A stretch of DNA of 64,000 nt, taken from positions 1 to 64,000 of the forward strand of contig DAOUDD010000135.1 in the NCBI GenBank assembly GCA_034431765.1, read 5' to 3'. The position numbers and the translations under genes were made by a program. The first letter of the stretch is position 1, and every line of letters starts with the position of its first letter. Positions 26,868 through 35,515 of this stretch are shown here, piece by piece. Under the pieces are notes generated by a model, which was not told the DNA's origin, did not search any database, and was given only the letters and a program-made list of their open reading frames with translations. Source of the stretch: DASYAN01 sp034431765 (GTDB lineage: Bacteria; Chloroflexota; Ktedonobacteria; Ktedonobacterales; Ktedonobacteraceae).

Positions 26868-26909
26868 ATGAACAGGATATTCTTTCTCGCGATCTCGATG
26901 GCCGTATGA
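26868..26909 (+). CDS. candidate 13-residue leader peptide of the ABC-F attenuator
   Basis: ATG at 26868 opens a 13-codon frame encoding MNRIFFLAISMAV and ends in TGA at 26907. It begins about 53 bases after the predicted transcript start, and its last codons form the left arm of a hairpin (26901-26934). The hydrophobic IFFLAIS stretch resembles the short stalling peptides found before macrolide, lincosamide and phenicol resistance genes. The ribosome binding site is weak (AAGGG followed by a T-run). The coding assignment is inference from position and structure, not from homology. Confidence 0.5.
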   Translation: MNRIFFLAISMAV

Positions 26910-26986
26910 GCGCTTCCGCCAGGGCTCATGCGGCAGGAAATGGCACGTTCTGATGCAACGCACTGGAATAGAGCAGTGTTGCTTTT
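26901..26986 (+). promoter_or_regulatory. candidate attenuator: leader hairpin plus terminator-like hairpin
   Basis: Hairpin 1 is GCCGTATGAGC (26901-26911) with GCTCATGCGGC (26924-26934), eleven pairs including one G-U. It overlaps the leader stop codon. Hairpin 2 is GCAACGCACTG (26955-26965) with CAGTGTTGC (26974-26982), with a two-base bulge and then TTTT (26983-26986), as in a weak intrinsic terminator. A ribosome stalled on the leader peptide would cover hairpin 1 and could change folding downstream. The order promoter, leader ORF, hairpin, terminator matches known ABC-F attenuators. The remaining leader 26987-27259 shows no gene I trust. Confidence 0.5.
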
Positions 26987-27259
26987 CTCCTCCATTCTCT
27001 GCATCTGTTCAGTCCCCTTTCACTCTGTCAGCATTTCTTTCCCTACTCTTTCTCCCCTGGTTGTGTCGCTAAGCAGAGCGGCACTTGTGTTTTCTGCATA
27101 TTCGCTGGACGAGAGCGCGTGCGCCTTCTCTTTTACATTTTATACGAAAACCAACGCTCTTCTCAGAGCTAGCTTTGCTCAGGTTTTCGAGAAGCAGATA
27201 CAATTTTTTTGTGTGCGGTTTGTGAAGCTGCATCAAACCACGTAAAGGATAGATTTCTC

Positions 27260-28867
27260 ATGTTACAAGTCAATCACGTCTCTCTTGCATATGGTGCACG
27301 CCTGATTCTCGATGATATCTCTTTCACTGTCGCTCCAGGTGAAAAGGCCGGACTGATCGGTGTAAACGGGGCAGGCAAAAGCTCTCTACTCAAAATTGTG
27401 GCGGGGATACAGACACCGGATCGTGGCACGTTTATGCGCCCCCGGAGTTATGGCTATCTCTCGCAGGATATTGCTCATGAGACGCCTATAACGCTGGGCA
27501 GTACAGTGCGCGATTTTATCTTTAGTGCCAGTGGCTTACAGCAGGCACTTGTGGAGTACGAGCAGTTGTCGGAGAGGATGGCGCAGGAGACGGATGGGAA
27601 CCTGGAGACGCTGCTGGCACACTTTGAGCAAGCGCAAAATAAGCTGGATAGCCTGGGCTATTATGATGCTGATGCGCGCAGCGAGCAGCTCATCGCGGGT
27701 CTGAATATCGGAGGGGTGACGCTAGACCGTGAGGTAAGCACGCTGAGCGGTGGACAGAAGACAAAACTGGCACTGGTGCGCTTGCTCTTTCAGGCTCCCG
27801 ATCTGCTCCTGCTCGACGAGCCGACCAACTTTTTAGATGTGGATGCCGCGCAATGGCTGATGGAATATCTGGAGAGCTATAAAGGGGCGCTACTCATCAT
27901 CTCGCACGACCTAGACCTGCTCGATCGCAGTATTACCAAGGTGCTACGGCTCAATGAGTTCACACATAAACTGGAAGAATATCGTGGCACCTACTCGCAC
28001 TACCTGACAGCTATTGGAGATGCCCAGGCGCTAGCAGAGCGTACGAAGAAGCAGCAGGAGCGTGAGATTGCACGTTTGCGCAAGACTTCAGAGCAATTGC
28101 GCGGCTTCGGTGCCACACGTGTGAAGCAGCGTATCGCCGTCGATAAACGCATCACTCAGTTAGAGGAGAGCAAACCACAGATAGCGCAGCAGAGCCGACG
28201 AATCAAGATCGACTTTCCGGTGCGTGAGTCGAGCGAGCAACTTGTACTGCGCGCTGATGGGCTGACAAAATGCTATGGCAGCAAAGAGATCTTCCGCAAT
28301 ATCACATTTCAGGTTGAGCGCGGACAACGCCTGGTCATCGTCGGGCTGAACGGTGTCGGTAAAACGACGCTGCTGCGCACACTGCTCAATATCACGCCAC
28401 TCACCGCTGGGAAAGTGGAGCTTGGGCGACACGTCCATATCGGCTACTATGCGCAGGAGAACGAGGGACTCGACTACGAACGTACGGTATTCGACGAGGT
28501 TATTGAAATTCTGCCAGACAACAGCAAACGTGTGCGCTCTATTCTGGGTCGCTTTCTATTCGCGGGGGAGCGTGTGCAACAGAAGATCGGGACGCTGAGC
28601 GGTGGAGAGAAGACGCGGCTTGCGCTGGCGAAGATGGTACTGGCCGGACCTAATCTGCTCGTTCTGGACGAACCAACGACTCACCTGGACCTGACCTCGA
28701 AGGAGATTATCGGTGATGCGCTCGGCAACTACAACGGCACCATCATCACCGTCACGCACGATGTCGAGTTCGTGCGGCACGTCAAGCCCAACACCATGCT
28801 CGTCATGCCTGAGGGTCGCCGCTTGCCCTACGATCCTAAGTACGATGAGATGTTGGAGAGGGCGTAG
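27260..28867 (+). CDS. ABC-F family ATPase (ribosome-associated, possible antibiotic resistance)
   Basis: 535 residues with two ABC cassettes and no membrane segment, the mark of ABC-F proteins. Cassette 1 has Walker A GVNGAGKSS, signature LSGGQKTK and Walker B LLLLDEPTNFLD. The inter-domain linker (about residues 230-300) is charged and helical (LAERTKKQQEREIARLRK). Cassette 2 has GLNGVGKTT, LSGGEKTR and LLVLDEPTTHLD. ABC-F proteins bind the ribosomal E site and act in translation control or dislodge antibiotics. ATG at 27260 follows AAAGGA. The long structured leader favours a drug-inducible role, but the linker alone cannot separate housekeeping from resistance types. Confidence 0.92.
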   Translation: MLQVNHVSLAYGARLILDDISFTVAPGEKAGLIGVNGAGKSSLLKIVAGIQTPDRGTFMRPRSYGYLSQDIAHETPITLGSTVRDFIFSASGLQQALVEYEQLSERMAQETDGNLETLLAHFEQAQNKLDSLGYYDADARSEQLIAGLNIGGVTLDREVSTLSGGQKTKLALVRLLFQAPDLLLLDEPTNFLDVDAAQWLMEYLESYKGALLIISHDLDLLDRSITKVLRLNEFTHKLEEYRGTYSHYLTAIGDAQALAERTKKQQEREIARLRKTSEQLRGFGATRVKQRIAVDKRITQLEESKPQIAQQSRRIKIDFPVRESSEQLVLRADGLTKCYGSKEIFRNITFQVERGQRLVIVGLNGVGKTTLLRTLLNITPLTAGKVELGRHVHIGYYAQENEGLDYERTVFDEVIEILPDNSKRVRSILGRFLFAGERVQQKIGTLSGGEKTRLALAKMVLAGPNLLVLDEPTTHLDLTSKEIIGDALGNYNGTIITVTHDVEFVRHVKPNTMLVMPEGRRLPYDPKYDEMLERA

Positions 28868-29027
28868 AGTGTCGCAATAGGCAAGAAACACTCCTATTCT
28901 TGATCTCTTGACTGGAACCCTAGCATCTGGCACAAGCAAGATGATACACTATATGTCACGGAGAGGTACTCTTCTGTGGGTCTGCATTGTAGATGATGTT
29001 CAGGTAAGGCTTAAGAGGATCTGTGCA

Positions 29028-29972
29028 ATGACCTTTCTGGCTCTACTGACGAAAGAGATGCGGCTGGATGTGCGGCGGGAGCGGATGGTCTGGGGCATTA
29101 TCGGTTATACAGTGCTGGTCTGTCTTCTGGGCTGGTTTGCGTTGAACAGCAATAGCAGCTATAAGAACCCTGGTAATAATGGGCTGGGCGATGTTGGAGT
29201 AAATCTTTACTCCCTGCTTCTAGCAGTACAGCTTCTGTTTTTAGTAGTCATTACGCCAGCGTTTACTGTCAGAAAGATCAATGGTGAGAAGGAGAAGCAG
29301 ACATATGATCTGCTGCTCCTTTCGCGACTCTCAGCGTTTTCGCTCGTTGGGAGCAAGCTGGTTGCGGGTTTCGCACATACTCTGCTCCTGCTGATTGCCT
29401 CGTTTCCGCTCTTCAGTCTGGTGGCCTTCTTTGGAGGTATCACCGTGCCTCAGATTGTGAGTGCACTTGCAATCTTCCTGGCAACTGCCCTCTTTATGGC
29501 GATGCTAGGGCTGTTTTGTTCAGCACTCTTTCGCCATTCGACGCTTTCGGCCATTACAGCTTATGGACTTAGCCTTTTCTGGCTGCTTCTGCCTCTCATT
29601 TTTGCGTATTTACTTTCGCTTCTGAACTCAGGTCAATTTCACTTTCTCCCTCAATTAGCGAGGAACATGCATCCACTCTTTCTCTGGCATCCGCTTGCGA
29701 CACTTTTGAGCACCTATCCGAACGCTACCGCGAACACGTTTTTCTCGCTGCTAAGCATGGGCGTGCACTTCAATGGCTACACAGGAAATGGCTTTGGATT
29801 AGCACAGCCATTTTTTGTTGTGGGTCGGAGGGTGGCTCCATGGACACTGTATTGCCTGATTACTCTGGCTGTCACGCTGCTCCTCTTCCTGCTCTGTGTA
29901 CTACGCGTAAGACCCAATGGGAGAAAGATAGTGTCAGCTTTGAGAAGTGGTAAAGCTCTGAGAAAGAGGTAG
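29028..29972 (+). CDS. ABC-2 type permease without adjacent ATPase
   Basis: 314 residues. A membrane helix near the N-terminus (WGIIGYTVLVCLLGWFAL) is followed by four or five more (LLLAVQLLFLVVITPAF, LLLLIASFPLFSLVAFF, ALFMAMLGLFCSALF, LFWLLLPLIFAYLL) and a last one (LYCLITLAVTLLLFLLCVL). The loop TVRKINGEKEKQTYDLLLLSRLS is the conserved cytoplasmic coupling region of ABC-2 permeases such as GldF. AGAGGA lies before the chosen ATG at 29028. The upstream ABC-F protein is a soluble translation factor and not its motor, so the ATPase partner must be encoded elsewhere. Confidence 0.8.
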   Translation: MTFLALLTKEMRLDVRRERMVWGIIGYTVLVCLLGWFALNSNSSYKNPGNNGLGDVGVNLYSLLLAVQLLFLVVITPAFTVRKINGEKEKQTYDLLLLSRLSAFSLVGSKLVAGFAHTLLLLIASFPLFSLVAFFGGITVPQIVSALAIFLATALFMAMLGLFCSALFRHSTLSAITAYGLSLFWLLLPLIFAYLLSLLNSGQFHFLPQLARNMHPLFLWHPLATLLSTYPNATANTFFSLLSMGVHFNGYTGNGFGLAQPFFVVGRRVAPWTLYCLITLAVTLLLFLLCVLRVRPNGRKIVSALRSGKALRKR

Positions 29973-30264
29973 GGAAGAACACCGTAGCATAAAAAATGCC
30001 TATGCTACTTGCTTTGAATTGTTTTGTTTGGTGTCGTGTATGCTGAAAAACATTACTTCCCTCAAATTATTCTTACAGCAGCCCAGGCGAGTAGTGCACA
30101 AATGGAGGAGTAGTCGAAAAAGCTGAGGCTTTTCAGGACATGCGTATACTTAATAGAAACCAGATTGGAGATATTTGTTACCAACGGAGTGTGCTATACT
30201 ACTCTAAGGGTACAGATCAACAACAAAAGGTGTATTTCCCTATTTTTTTAAAAGGAGTATTGAT

Positions 30265-30960
30265 ATGGCGGTAGTACGAACGAGAATAGTAGATCTTCAT
30301 GTCAACGGCGACAATGCACATGCCTACGTTACACAGCCTGACGACGATCAGCAACATCCGGGAGTGTTGCTGATTCAGGAATGGTGGGGAATTGAGCCAC
30401 ATATTCAGGACCTGGCTCAAAAGCTGGCCGCGAGTGGTTTTATCGTTGCTGTACCCGATCTCTATCACGGCAAAATTGCCACGGAACCCAATGATGCGAT
30501 GCGTATGGCGATGCTGGTGAGAGAGAATGTCGATAGGGCCGCGAACGAAATTCTTGGAGCGTTGGAGACGGTGAAGACGCTTCCAGAAGTGCAGCCAAAA
30601 AAGCTGGGTCTGATGGGCTTCTGTATGGGTGGTTTCCTGGCCTATACAGTTGCAGCACGCAGCAGTGATGTAGGGGCTGTTGCCTCTTTTTATGGAGCAG
30701 GCTACAATCCCTCACCAGAGGAGGTGTCCAGGGTGTCTGCTCCTGTCCTTGCGGTCTATGGGAGCCAGGATCAGAGCGTGCCAGCAGAACAAATTGAGAA
30801 GATCCAGCAGCGCTACAAAGAAGCAGGCAAAGAGCTGACCGTCAAGGTCTATGATGCTGGTCATGCCTTTTTGAACCCGACACATGGAATGGGAAATGAG
30901 CAGGCAGCGGCAGAAGCCTGGCCGCTGGCCGTCCAGTTCTTAACAGAGCATCTGCGCTAG
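30265..30960 (+). CDS. dienelactone hydrolase family protein
   Basis: 231 residues, alpha/beta-hydrolase fold of standard length. The triad is C120 in GFCMGGF, D169 in GSQDQSVP and H200 in DAGHAFLNP. The conserved EWWG (E39) near the N-terminus is the residue that activates the cysteine in this family. Enzymes of the family open dienelactones in chlorocatechol breakdown, but many act on other esters. No aromatic degradation genes are nearby, so the substrate is unknown. AAAAGGAG precedes the ATG. A TATACT box at about 30195 is a possible -10. It is monocistronic, followed by a hairpin at 31010. Confidence 0.93.
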   Translation: MAVVRTRIVDLHVNGDNAHAYVTQPDDDQQHPGVLLIQEWWGIEPHIQDLAQKLAASGFIVAVPDLYHGKIATEPNDAMRMAMLVRENVDRAANEILGALETVKTLPEVQPKKLGLMGFCMGGFLAYTVAARSSDVGAVASFYGAGYNPSPEEVSRVSAPVLAVYGSQDQSVPAEQIEKIQQRYKEAGKELTVKVYDAGHAFLNPTHGMGNEQAAAEAWPLAVQFLTEHLR

Positions 30961-31009
30961 AGGATAAGGCGCGTCATATATACCTTAGCCCATGAACGGG
31001 CCTTCTCCT

Positions 31010-31070
31010 TTTTTATTGTTGAGGTGTTTCTGCCGGTGTCCTGCATGCAAAAACATCTCAACAATAAAAA
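31010..31070. terminator. AT-flanked bidirectional hairpin after the dienelactone hydrolase gene
   Basis: TTTTTATTGTTGAGGTGTTT (31010-31029) pairs over about 20 bases with AAAACATCTCAACAATAAAAA (31050-31070), with G-U pairs. The loop is about 20 bases. A/T-rich flanks suit termination in either direction. Confidence 0.6.
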
Positions 31071-31234
31071 TTTCAGTGAGCACCGTAAGCGTGAACATAC
31101 AATAGAGAAGAGAAAGCCGCGCTTCTAAAACAAATGCTATCAATTTACGTTGATTTCCGCTATAATCAAGAAAGAGATAGAAAAGCTTTTTTTGGTGAAG
31201 ATGATCTTGTTCTAAGAAAGAGGTATACGCTCTT

Positions 31235-31969
31235 ATGAGTTCTCCTTACCCTAATCAGACGCCGGAGCCGAACCCGTCAAATCAGTATCCTCCAGGTCAG
31301 GGGGGTACACAATATGGTGGAGGATATCAACCAGTTCCTGGTACTCCCGCATATGGAGAGCAACAGCAATATCAGCAGCCAGGTGGGTATGCTCAATCGG
31401 GTGGATACCAGCAACCCTATCAGCAACCTTACCAACAGCCTGGAAGCTATCAGCAATACCAGTACCCATATCAGCAGCAGGCTCCTTATCCAGCAGCGCC
31501 AGCGATCGCCTTTGATTACCGTTACCTGATTGCGGGTATTGGTGCACTCGTCGCAATTATCGCTTTTTTTCTCCCATACTACACATCCATATATATATCA
31601 GTAACAGGTGGAAATGGTGCAGCTATAGGGGGTCGCTACTGGCTTGATTTTCTGATCGCATTGGTTGGACTGGGCATTGCAGTTCTACTTCAATTTGGCA
31701 ATCAGTTGTTCAAGACATCCACCACGCCAGCAATACAGCGGCTCCTTACCTCGCTCAATAGCAATCCTAGGAGATGGGGACTATGGCTACTCATCACGGG
31801 TGCTGCTGGAGTTTTTATTCACTTTGTCCTGGATCTTGGACTTATAGGTTTCTGGGCAGTGGGTAACTGGCTGTATCTGCTGGGAATCATTGCGGTAGCA
31901 GTTGGAGGCTGGCTGACCTGGCGTCCACCCGTTGGTGCTGTACACTCGACCACGCCACCGATCCGCTAA
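31235..31969 (+). CDS. membrane protein with Tyr/Gln/Pro-rich N-terminal tail
   Basis: 244 residues. The first 85 are low-complexity, rich in Tyr, Gln, Pro and Gly, with repeated YQQP units. About four membrane helices follow: YLIAGIGALVAIIAFFLPYY, WLDFLIALVGLGIAVLLQF, WGLWLLITGAAGVFIHFVLD and WLYLLGIIAVAVGGWLTW. I do not recognise the membrane domain. Tyr/Gln/Pro tails of this kind occur on many actinobacterial and Chloroflexi membrane proteins and may condense or bind partners. AAAGAGG lies before the ATG. A strong terminator follows at 32016, so the gene is monocistronic. Confidence 0.82.
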   Translation: MSSPYPNQTPEPNPSNQYPPGQGGTQYGGGYQPVPGTPAYGEQQQYQQPGGYAQSGGYQQPYQQPYQQPGSYQQYQYPYQQQAPYPAAPAIAFDYRYLIAGIGALVAIIAFFLPYYTSIYISVTGGNGAAIGGRYWLDFLIALVGLGIAVLLQFGNQLFKTSTTPAIQRLLTSLNSNPRRWGLWLLITGAAGVFIHFVLDLGLIGFWAVGNWLYLLGIIAVAVGGWLTWRPPVGAVHSTTPPIR

Positions 31970-32726
31970 GAGACTCACTGTTGTCCTTTCTGATTTTACA
32001 GGTAGAACAAAAAAGGTGGCGCAGGAACCTTAGAGGTGTTCCTGCGCCACTTTTAACAGTGACAGTACAAAAGGAAGTACTGGCAATGGAAAATGCTCTC
32101 TTTCTAGTCGTCCCCCTTACAACTCGACCACCAGTTTCTCTCCCTGATTCCTAGAAACCTGCCTGTGCGTGTTCCCTCACTTCCACATGACCTCCTGTCC
32201 CTCCTGTTCTCCGCTCCACCACATCTCTCCGCATCTCCTCAGGTGTGAGCGCGTCTGCCATACCACTTTTCCACCCTATACTTCTGCTCAGCATTCATAC
32301 GCAAAGCCATTGTCCTTGTGCCAGTAAAATAGCCTTCCCCCTTGTTTAATACTTCTTACTGGTGAGGCTCTTCCATTTTCAGCACATCCCTTTCGTCCTG
32401 CGCTTTCTGTAATGGAATAATAACATATCGAAAATAAAGAACGTATCAAAAAGACGCTCAAATGATTAACATTGTATAAAATATGTTTGTTCTTACGTTA
32501 GAAATACAAGAAACTGGTTGCAAATGACAGTTTTGTCATAGAGCAAGAATACGGGGAACAAAACTCCATTTTCTCTCGTTTTTTAGGTAAAATACAGAGA
32601 GAGGATGAGACTCTAGTCTGTCTTCGATAAGAGCGTCCTCTCCCTCCTAACGAGGTTTATCTAAACGGTGAGGTAGGCATTGGAAAGTATGACACATTGG
32701 AAGCTACAGTAAAAAAGGAAATGGGT
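31970..32726. other. long spacer before the small coiled-coil gene
   Basis: After the terminator at 32016-32054 the region is C/T-rich (32100-32330) and then AT-rich. Near the end GAGAGGA and TCCTCTC (about 32600-32645) form an inverted repeat in what may be the leader of the next gene. I find no gene in it. Confidence 0.45.
32016..32054 (+). terminator. strong Rho-independent terminator
   Basis: GTGGCGCAGGAAC (32016-32028) and GTTCCTGCGCCAC (32038-32050) form a perfect 13-base stem followed by TTTT. The left side is A-rich, so it may also work on the other strand. Confidence 0.85.
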
Positions 32727-32948
32727 ATGTGTCAGAAAGAAATTGCAGAACTACAGAGAAAAATTGTCGAAGAATACGAAGCGATGAAGCGTGGACTACC
32801 TGGCGTTGCACTGGGTGGAAGCAAGCATGCTTTTATTGATGCTCGTTTAAAGCGTGTTGATGGGTATCATGCCCAGTTAACACAATATATCGGTGAGAAA
32901 GAGGCGACGCTTACCATCTGTGAACTCTACGCTCGGGTGATGAGCTAA
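32727..32948 (+). CDS. small charged helical protein, unknown function
   Basis: 73 residues from the ATG at 32727, which has AAAAGGAA at ideal distance. The frame is open from a TTG at 32697, but that start lacks a binding site. The first 30 residues form an amphipathic helix (CQKEIAELQRKIVEEYEAMKRG), then a short loop, then a second helix (DARLKRVDGYHAQLTQYIGEKEATLTICELYARVM), suggesting a helical hairpin. There is no membrane segment. It is 159 bases upstream of the cytidylate-kinase-like gene on the same strand and may share its transcript. Function unknown. Confidence 0.62.
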   Translation: MCQKEIAELQRKIVEEYEAMKRGLPGVALGGSKHAFIDARLKRVDGYHAQLTQYIGEKEATLTICELYARVMS

Positions 32949-33107
32949 CCTTCTTTTTCTCCTCTTGCACCTTTGCCAGAAACGTTGTACGATAAAGGTG
33001 ATAGTTCTCTCTAGCTATCGCTTTAGGGTAGCTTTTAGGAGATAAATACCAAGCGCATTCAGAAATGGTGCCTTGTTTATCTGAATGCAAGGAAGTGCTG
33101 TACTTTT

Positions 33108-33878
33108 ATGGTTAACCCGTTCAGTGGTGGAGAGCCAGCAAAAAGCCAGTCTGTAGAAAAAAAGGCAACTCAGCTTCTTCCTGAAACAGTGTGGGGAGAG
33201 CAGGAGATGCCTTCCGGTACGCCGCCTGAGAACAGCGTTGTCGTGACTATCTCGCGACAATTTGGCAGCGGTGGATCTGATATTGCGCGCCTGGTTGCAG
33301 CGCAGGCAAATCTGACGTACCTGGATCAACAGATACTTGTTGAGGTTGCACAACGGCTTGGCATCGAAGACCAGGAAGCTGTACGCCAGGATGAACAGAC
33401 GCGTGGACGGGTAGGCCATATTCTTCAGGCTATTCGGGCCAGTACACCGCTCACGATGAATTACCAGGCGCTTGCCGATTCTACACACAGCCGCACGCAA
33501 GTGCGCGAGTTCACCTATTTCCAGCTAACACAGCGCGTGATTCTGGAAGTTGCTACGCAGGGGAATGCAGTTATTGTCGGGCGTGGCTCACAATTTTTGC
33601 TACACAACGCGCCGCGCACACTGCACATCTTTGTCTTTGCACCACTGCCATACCGCATTGAGAATATTATGAAAGAGTTTGGACTCAACCGCTCAATGGC
33701 GCAGCAGATGATCGAACAGCGTGACTATGAACAAAACAGCTATTTGCGCCGCTATTATGGTAACGATGGCAACCTGACAAGTCTGTATCACCTGCTTATC
33801 AATACCAGTCTCTTCTCTTTTGCACAGGCCGCAGATTTAATTCATCAGGCTTTTCCCGTGATTGCAAACATAGTATAA
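33108..33878 (+). CDS. cytidylate kinase-like family protein
   Basis: 256 residues. After a polar N-terminus of about 44 residues comes VVVTISRQFGSGGSDIARLVAAQANLTYLDQQILVEVAQRLGI, which matches the cytidylate kinase-like (Cytidylate_kin2) family. As is usual there, the loop SRQFGSGGS replaces the canonical P-loop Lys-Ser/Thr. VIVGRGSQFLLHNAPRTLHIFVFAPLPYRIENIM is the typical mid-section. The family probably phosphorylates a nucleotide or related small molecule, but no member's substrate can be assumed. The binding site before ATG 33108 (GGAAG) is rather far upstream, so the start is provisional. Confidence 0.82.
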   Translation: MVNPFSGGEPAKSQSVEKKATQLLPETVWGEQEMPSGTPPENSVVVTISRQFGSGGSDIARLVAAQANLTYLDQQILVEVAQRLGIEDQEAVRQDEQTRGRVGHILQAIRASTPLTMNYQALADSTHSRTQVREFTYFQLTQRVILEVATQGNAVIVGRGSQFLLHNAPRTLHIFVFAPLPYRIENIMKEFGLNRSMAQQMIEQRDYEQNSYLRRYYGNDGNLTSLYHLLINTSLFSFAQAADLIHQAFPVIANIV

Positions 33879-34018
33879 CTCTATGTACAACTTTTTTGGT
33901 GTCTATAATGCGTAAAGAGAGACAAGAGGCTTAAATTCTTTTTTCGGCCATATTTTGAGCAGACGCACTTCGTCAATACAGATCTGTTGTGATGGACAAA
34001 ACCAGGCTTATAACACAA

Positions 34019-34057
34019 AAAAGGGCTGAAATAAAAGTTTTTTCTCTCAGCCCTTTT
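34019..34057. terminator. bidirectional terminator between convergent genes
   Basis: AAAAGGGCTGA (34019-34029) and TCAGCCCTTTT (34047-34057). An A-run before and T-run after the stem suit termination of both the kinase-like gene (+) and the DUF2382 gene (-). Confidence 0.85.
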
Positions 34058-34082
34058 CTAGAGTTCTGTTGCAACGAAAAGA

Positions 34083-34994
34083 TTAGAGGCGACGATCATC
34101 GTCGGTAAGACGTGGATCTGTTGTACCGCGTACGGTAACGTCGCCCTCTTTCTCCAGGCGAGCCTCTTCACGTCGGACAGTGTCACGAATGTGCTGAGTC
34201 TCTTGAACGGTACGCTTGCCAAGCTCGACCTCGCCAGTTACGACGGTCTCCTTTGTGACGTTAACCTGCTCTTCTCTTACAGGGACGCGAATTGTCTCGC
34301 CTTCACCAATGGGTGCGTTAGAGATGCGGCCGCCCTCGATTGGGCGCTCTTCGATGTATACCTCCTCGTGCGTAACAGGAACATCGATATTGCGCTGCTC
34401 AGCGACGACCTCTTTGTGCAAGCGAACTTCACCAGCCTGAACACGCTCTTTCTCCACCTGCAACTGCTCCGCACGCAGCCTCAAGGTACGAGCCTGTTCG
34501 TCCTCTACGTCACGAGCTGTTCCGGTTGCACGTGTATCACGCTCATATGTGCCAGTTGTGGCATAATCTTCGACCTGACCCGCTGTTCTGGTGCGTGTGG
34601 TAGTCTGATCATACGCAGTTGCACGCGTTGCGCTACCACGAGTGTTGAAATCATGCGCACCGTTTTGGCGCAGAATGCTCATAATATCGCCATATCGGCC
34701 ATCATCACTTACCGCTACAATACTGCGCCCCTCTTGGTGAGCCTGAGCATAGTAATCGGCCTCATCGCGAGAGAGACCCATGTTGATAAGATCGTCCCGA
34801 ACGGCTTCAGCGGAAGTGCTTTGACCACCGAACAGATTTTTAATGGCGGACATAAAGCCACCACTCTCAGTGGAAGTACCAGAGTAGCTGATACGATCAT
34901 TGGGTACTCCAGCATCGTTCAAAGCCTGGATCGCACGCTCGGCCTGAGCACGCTCATCAAAAACGCCAACTATCGTTGCTCTGTTCACTGCCAT
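34083..34994 (-). CDS. YsnF/AvaK-type stress protein with YflT-like and DUF2382 domains
   Basis: 303 residues. The N-terminal 85 residues (ATIVGVFDERAQAERAIQALNDAGV...DEADYYAQAHQEG) match the heat-induced stress protein YflT/17M fold. A Thr/Arg-rich linker follows. The C-terminal 130 residues are DUF2382: LRLRAEQLQVEKERVQAGEVRL, VPVTHEEVYIEERP, RVPVREEQVNVTKETVVTGEVELGKRTV. Such proteins are induced by desiccation, salt and heat in cyanobacteria, Deinococcus and Bacillus, but the molecular role is not known. It is cytoplasmic and highly charged. It is monocistronic, with a terminator behind it and a 520-base AT-rich spacer in front. Confidence 0.88.
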   Translation of the reverse strand: MAVNRATIVGVFDERAQAERAIQALNDAGVPNDRISYSGTSTESGGFMSAIKNLFGGQSTSAEAVRDDLINMGLSRDEADYYAQAHQEGRSIVAVSDDGRYGDIMSILRQNGAHDFNTRGSATRATAYDQTTTRTRTAGQVEDYATTGTYERDTRATGTARDVEDEQARTLRLRAEQLQVEKERVQAGEVRLHKEVVAEQRNIDVPVTHEEVYIEERPIEGGRISNAPIGEGETIRVPVREEQVNVTKETVVTGEVELGKRTVQETQHIRDTVRREEARLEKEGDVTVRGTTDPRLTDDDRRL

Positions 34995-35401
34995 GATATG
35001 TTCCTCTCATTCTTGTAAATGCTTTTTGGTGATACAAACGTAATTTTATTTCTAAACGTGTGCCTGGCTACCTCTGACATCCACTGCCCCCTGCTCTCCT
35101 GGCAAATATCGTAGCCAGTGCCACAAGTGCCACGCGCAACCAGTCTACGCATATAGTACGTAACACTTCCACAGAGAGATGCAGAAAAGCACAACCTTTT
35201 ATTTAATTAGGAATAAAAGGGAGGTGTTATTTTATAAGTATTTTCTAATGTTCTTATTTTATTATTAAGGTACGGTATATATTAAATAAAATACTTTATT
35301 TCTATAGTTAGTAATAAGACGCGGGTGGTTTGTAAAGGATGCTAGTCATTTTTGGAGCACGTCGTCATAGGAAAGCTCTTCCCTGATAATGCATTCGCAC
35401 C

Positions 35402-35431
35402 TTGACATACGCTAAAGTCATTCGTTATACT
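35402..35431 (+). promoter_or_regulatory. promoter of the double-FHA gene
   Basis: TTGACA (35402-35407), 18-base spacer, TATACT (35426-35431). Transcription would start near 35438, about 78 bases before the start codon. Confidence 0.75.
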
Positions 35432-35456
35432 CTCTGCGAACAGGCTATGATAGGTA

Positions 35457-35470
35457 TGACAGGCCTGTCA
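35457..35470. promoter_or_regulatory. operator-like palindrome TGACAGGCCTGTCA
   Basis: A perfect 14-base palindrome about 20 bases downstream of the predicted transcription start of the FHA gene. Its position suits a repressor that blocks elongation or promoter escape. TGACAGG half-sites also resemble TetR-type operators. Confidence 0.55.
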
Positions 35471-35515
35471 AAAATTTTCCTCATGCAAATAAGGCAGTAG
35501 ATAGAGCGGAAGTAT

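Larger units (their letters stand above)
34995..35515. other. AT-rich divergent control region
   Basis: Spacer between the stress protein (-) and the FHA protein (+). About 35210-35310 is extremely AT-rich (TATTTTATTATTAAGG, TATTAAATAAAATAC). The right part holds a TTGACA/TATACT promoter and a 14-base palindrome. No gene is seen. Confidence 0.5.

Noticed and set aside
26928..27245. 105-codon frame inside the ABC-F leader
   Set aside because: Serine/phenylalanine-rich, no binding site, and it runs through the hairpins of the proposed attenuator.
31370..31490. Short tandem CAGCAACC-like repeats that might suggest a CRISPR or VNTR
   Set aside because: They encode the YQQP-type tail of a membrane protein, with no spacer-repeat pattern.
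34191..35018. 275-codon frame opposite the DUF2382 stress gene
   Set aside because: Mirror of a biased coding sequence; the minus-strand frame has clear domain matches.
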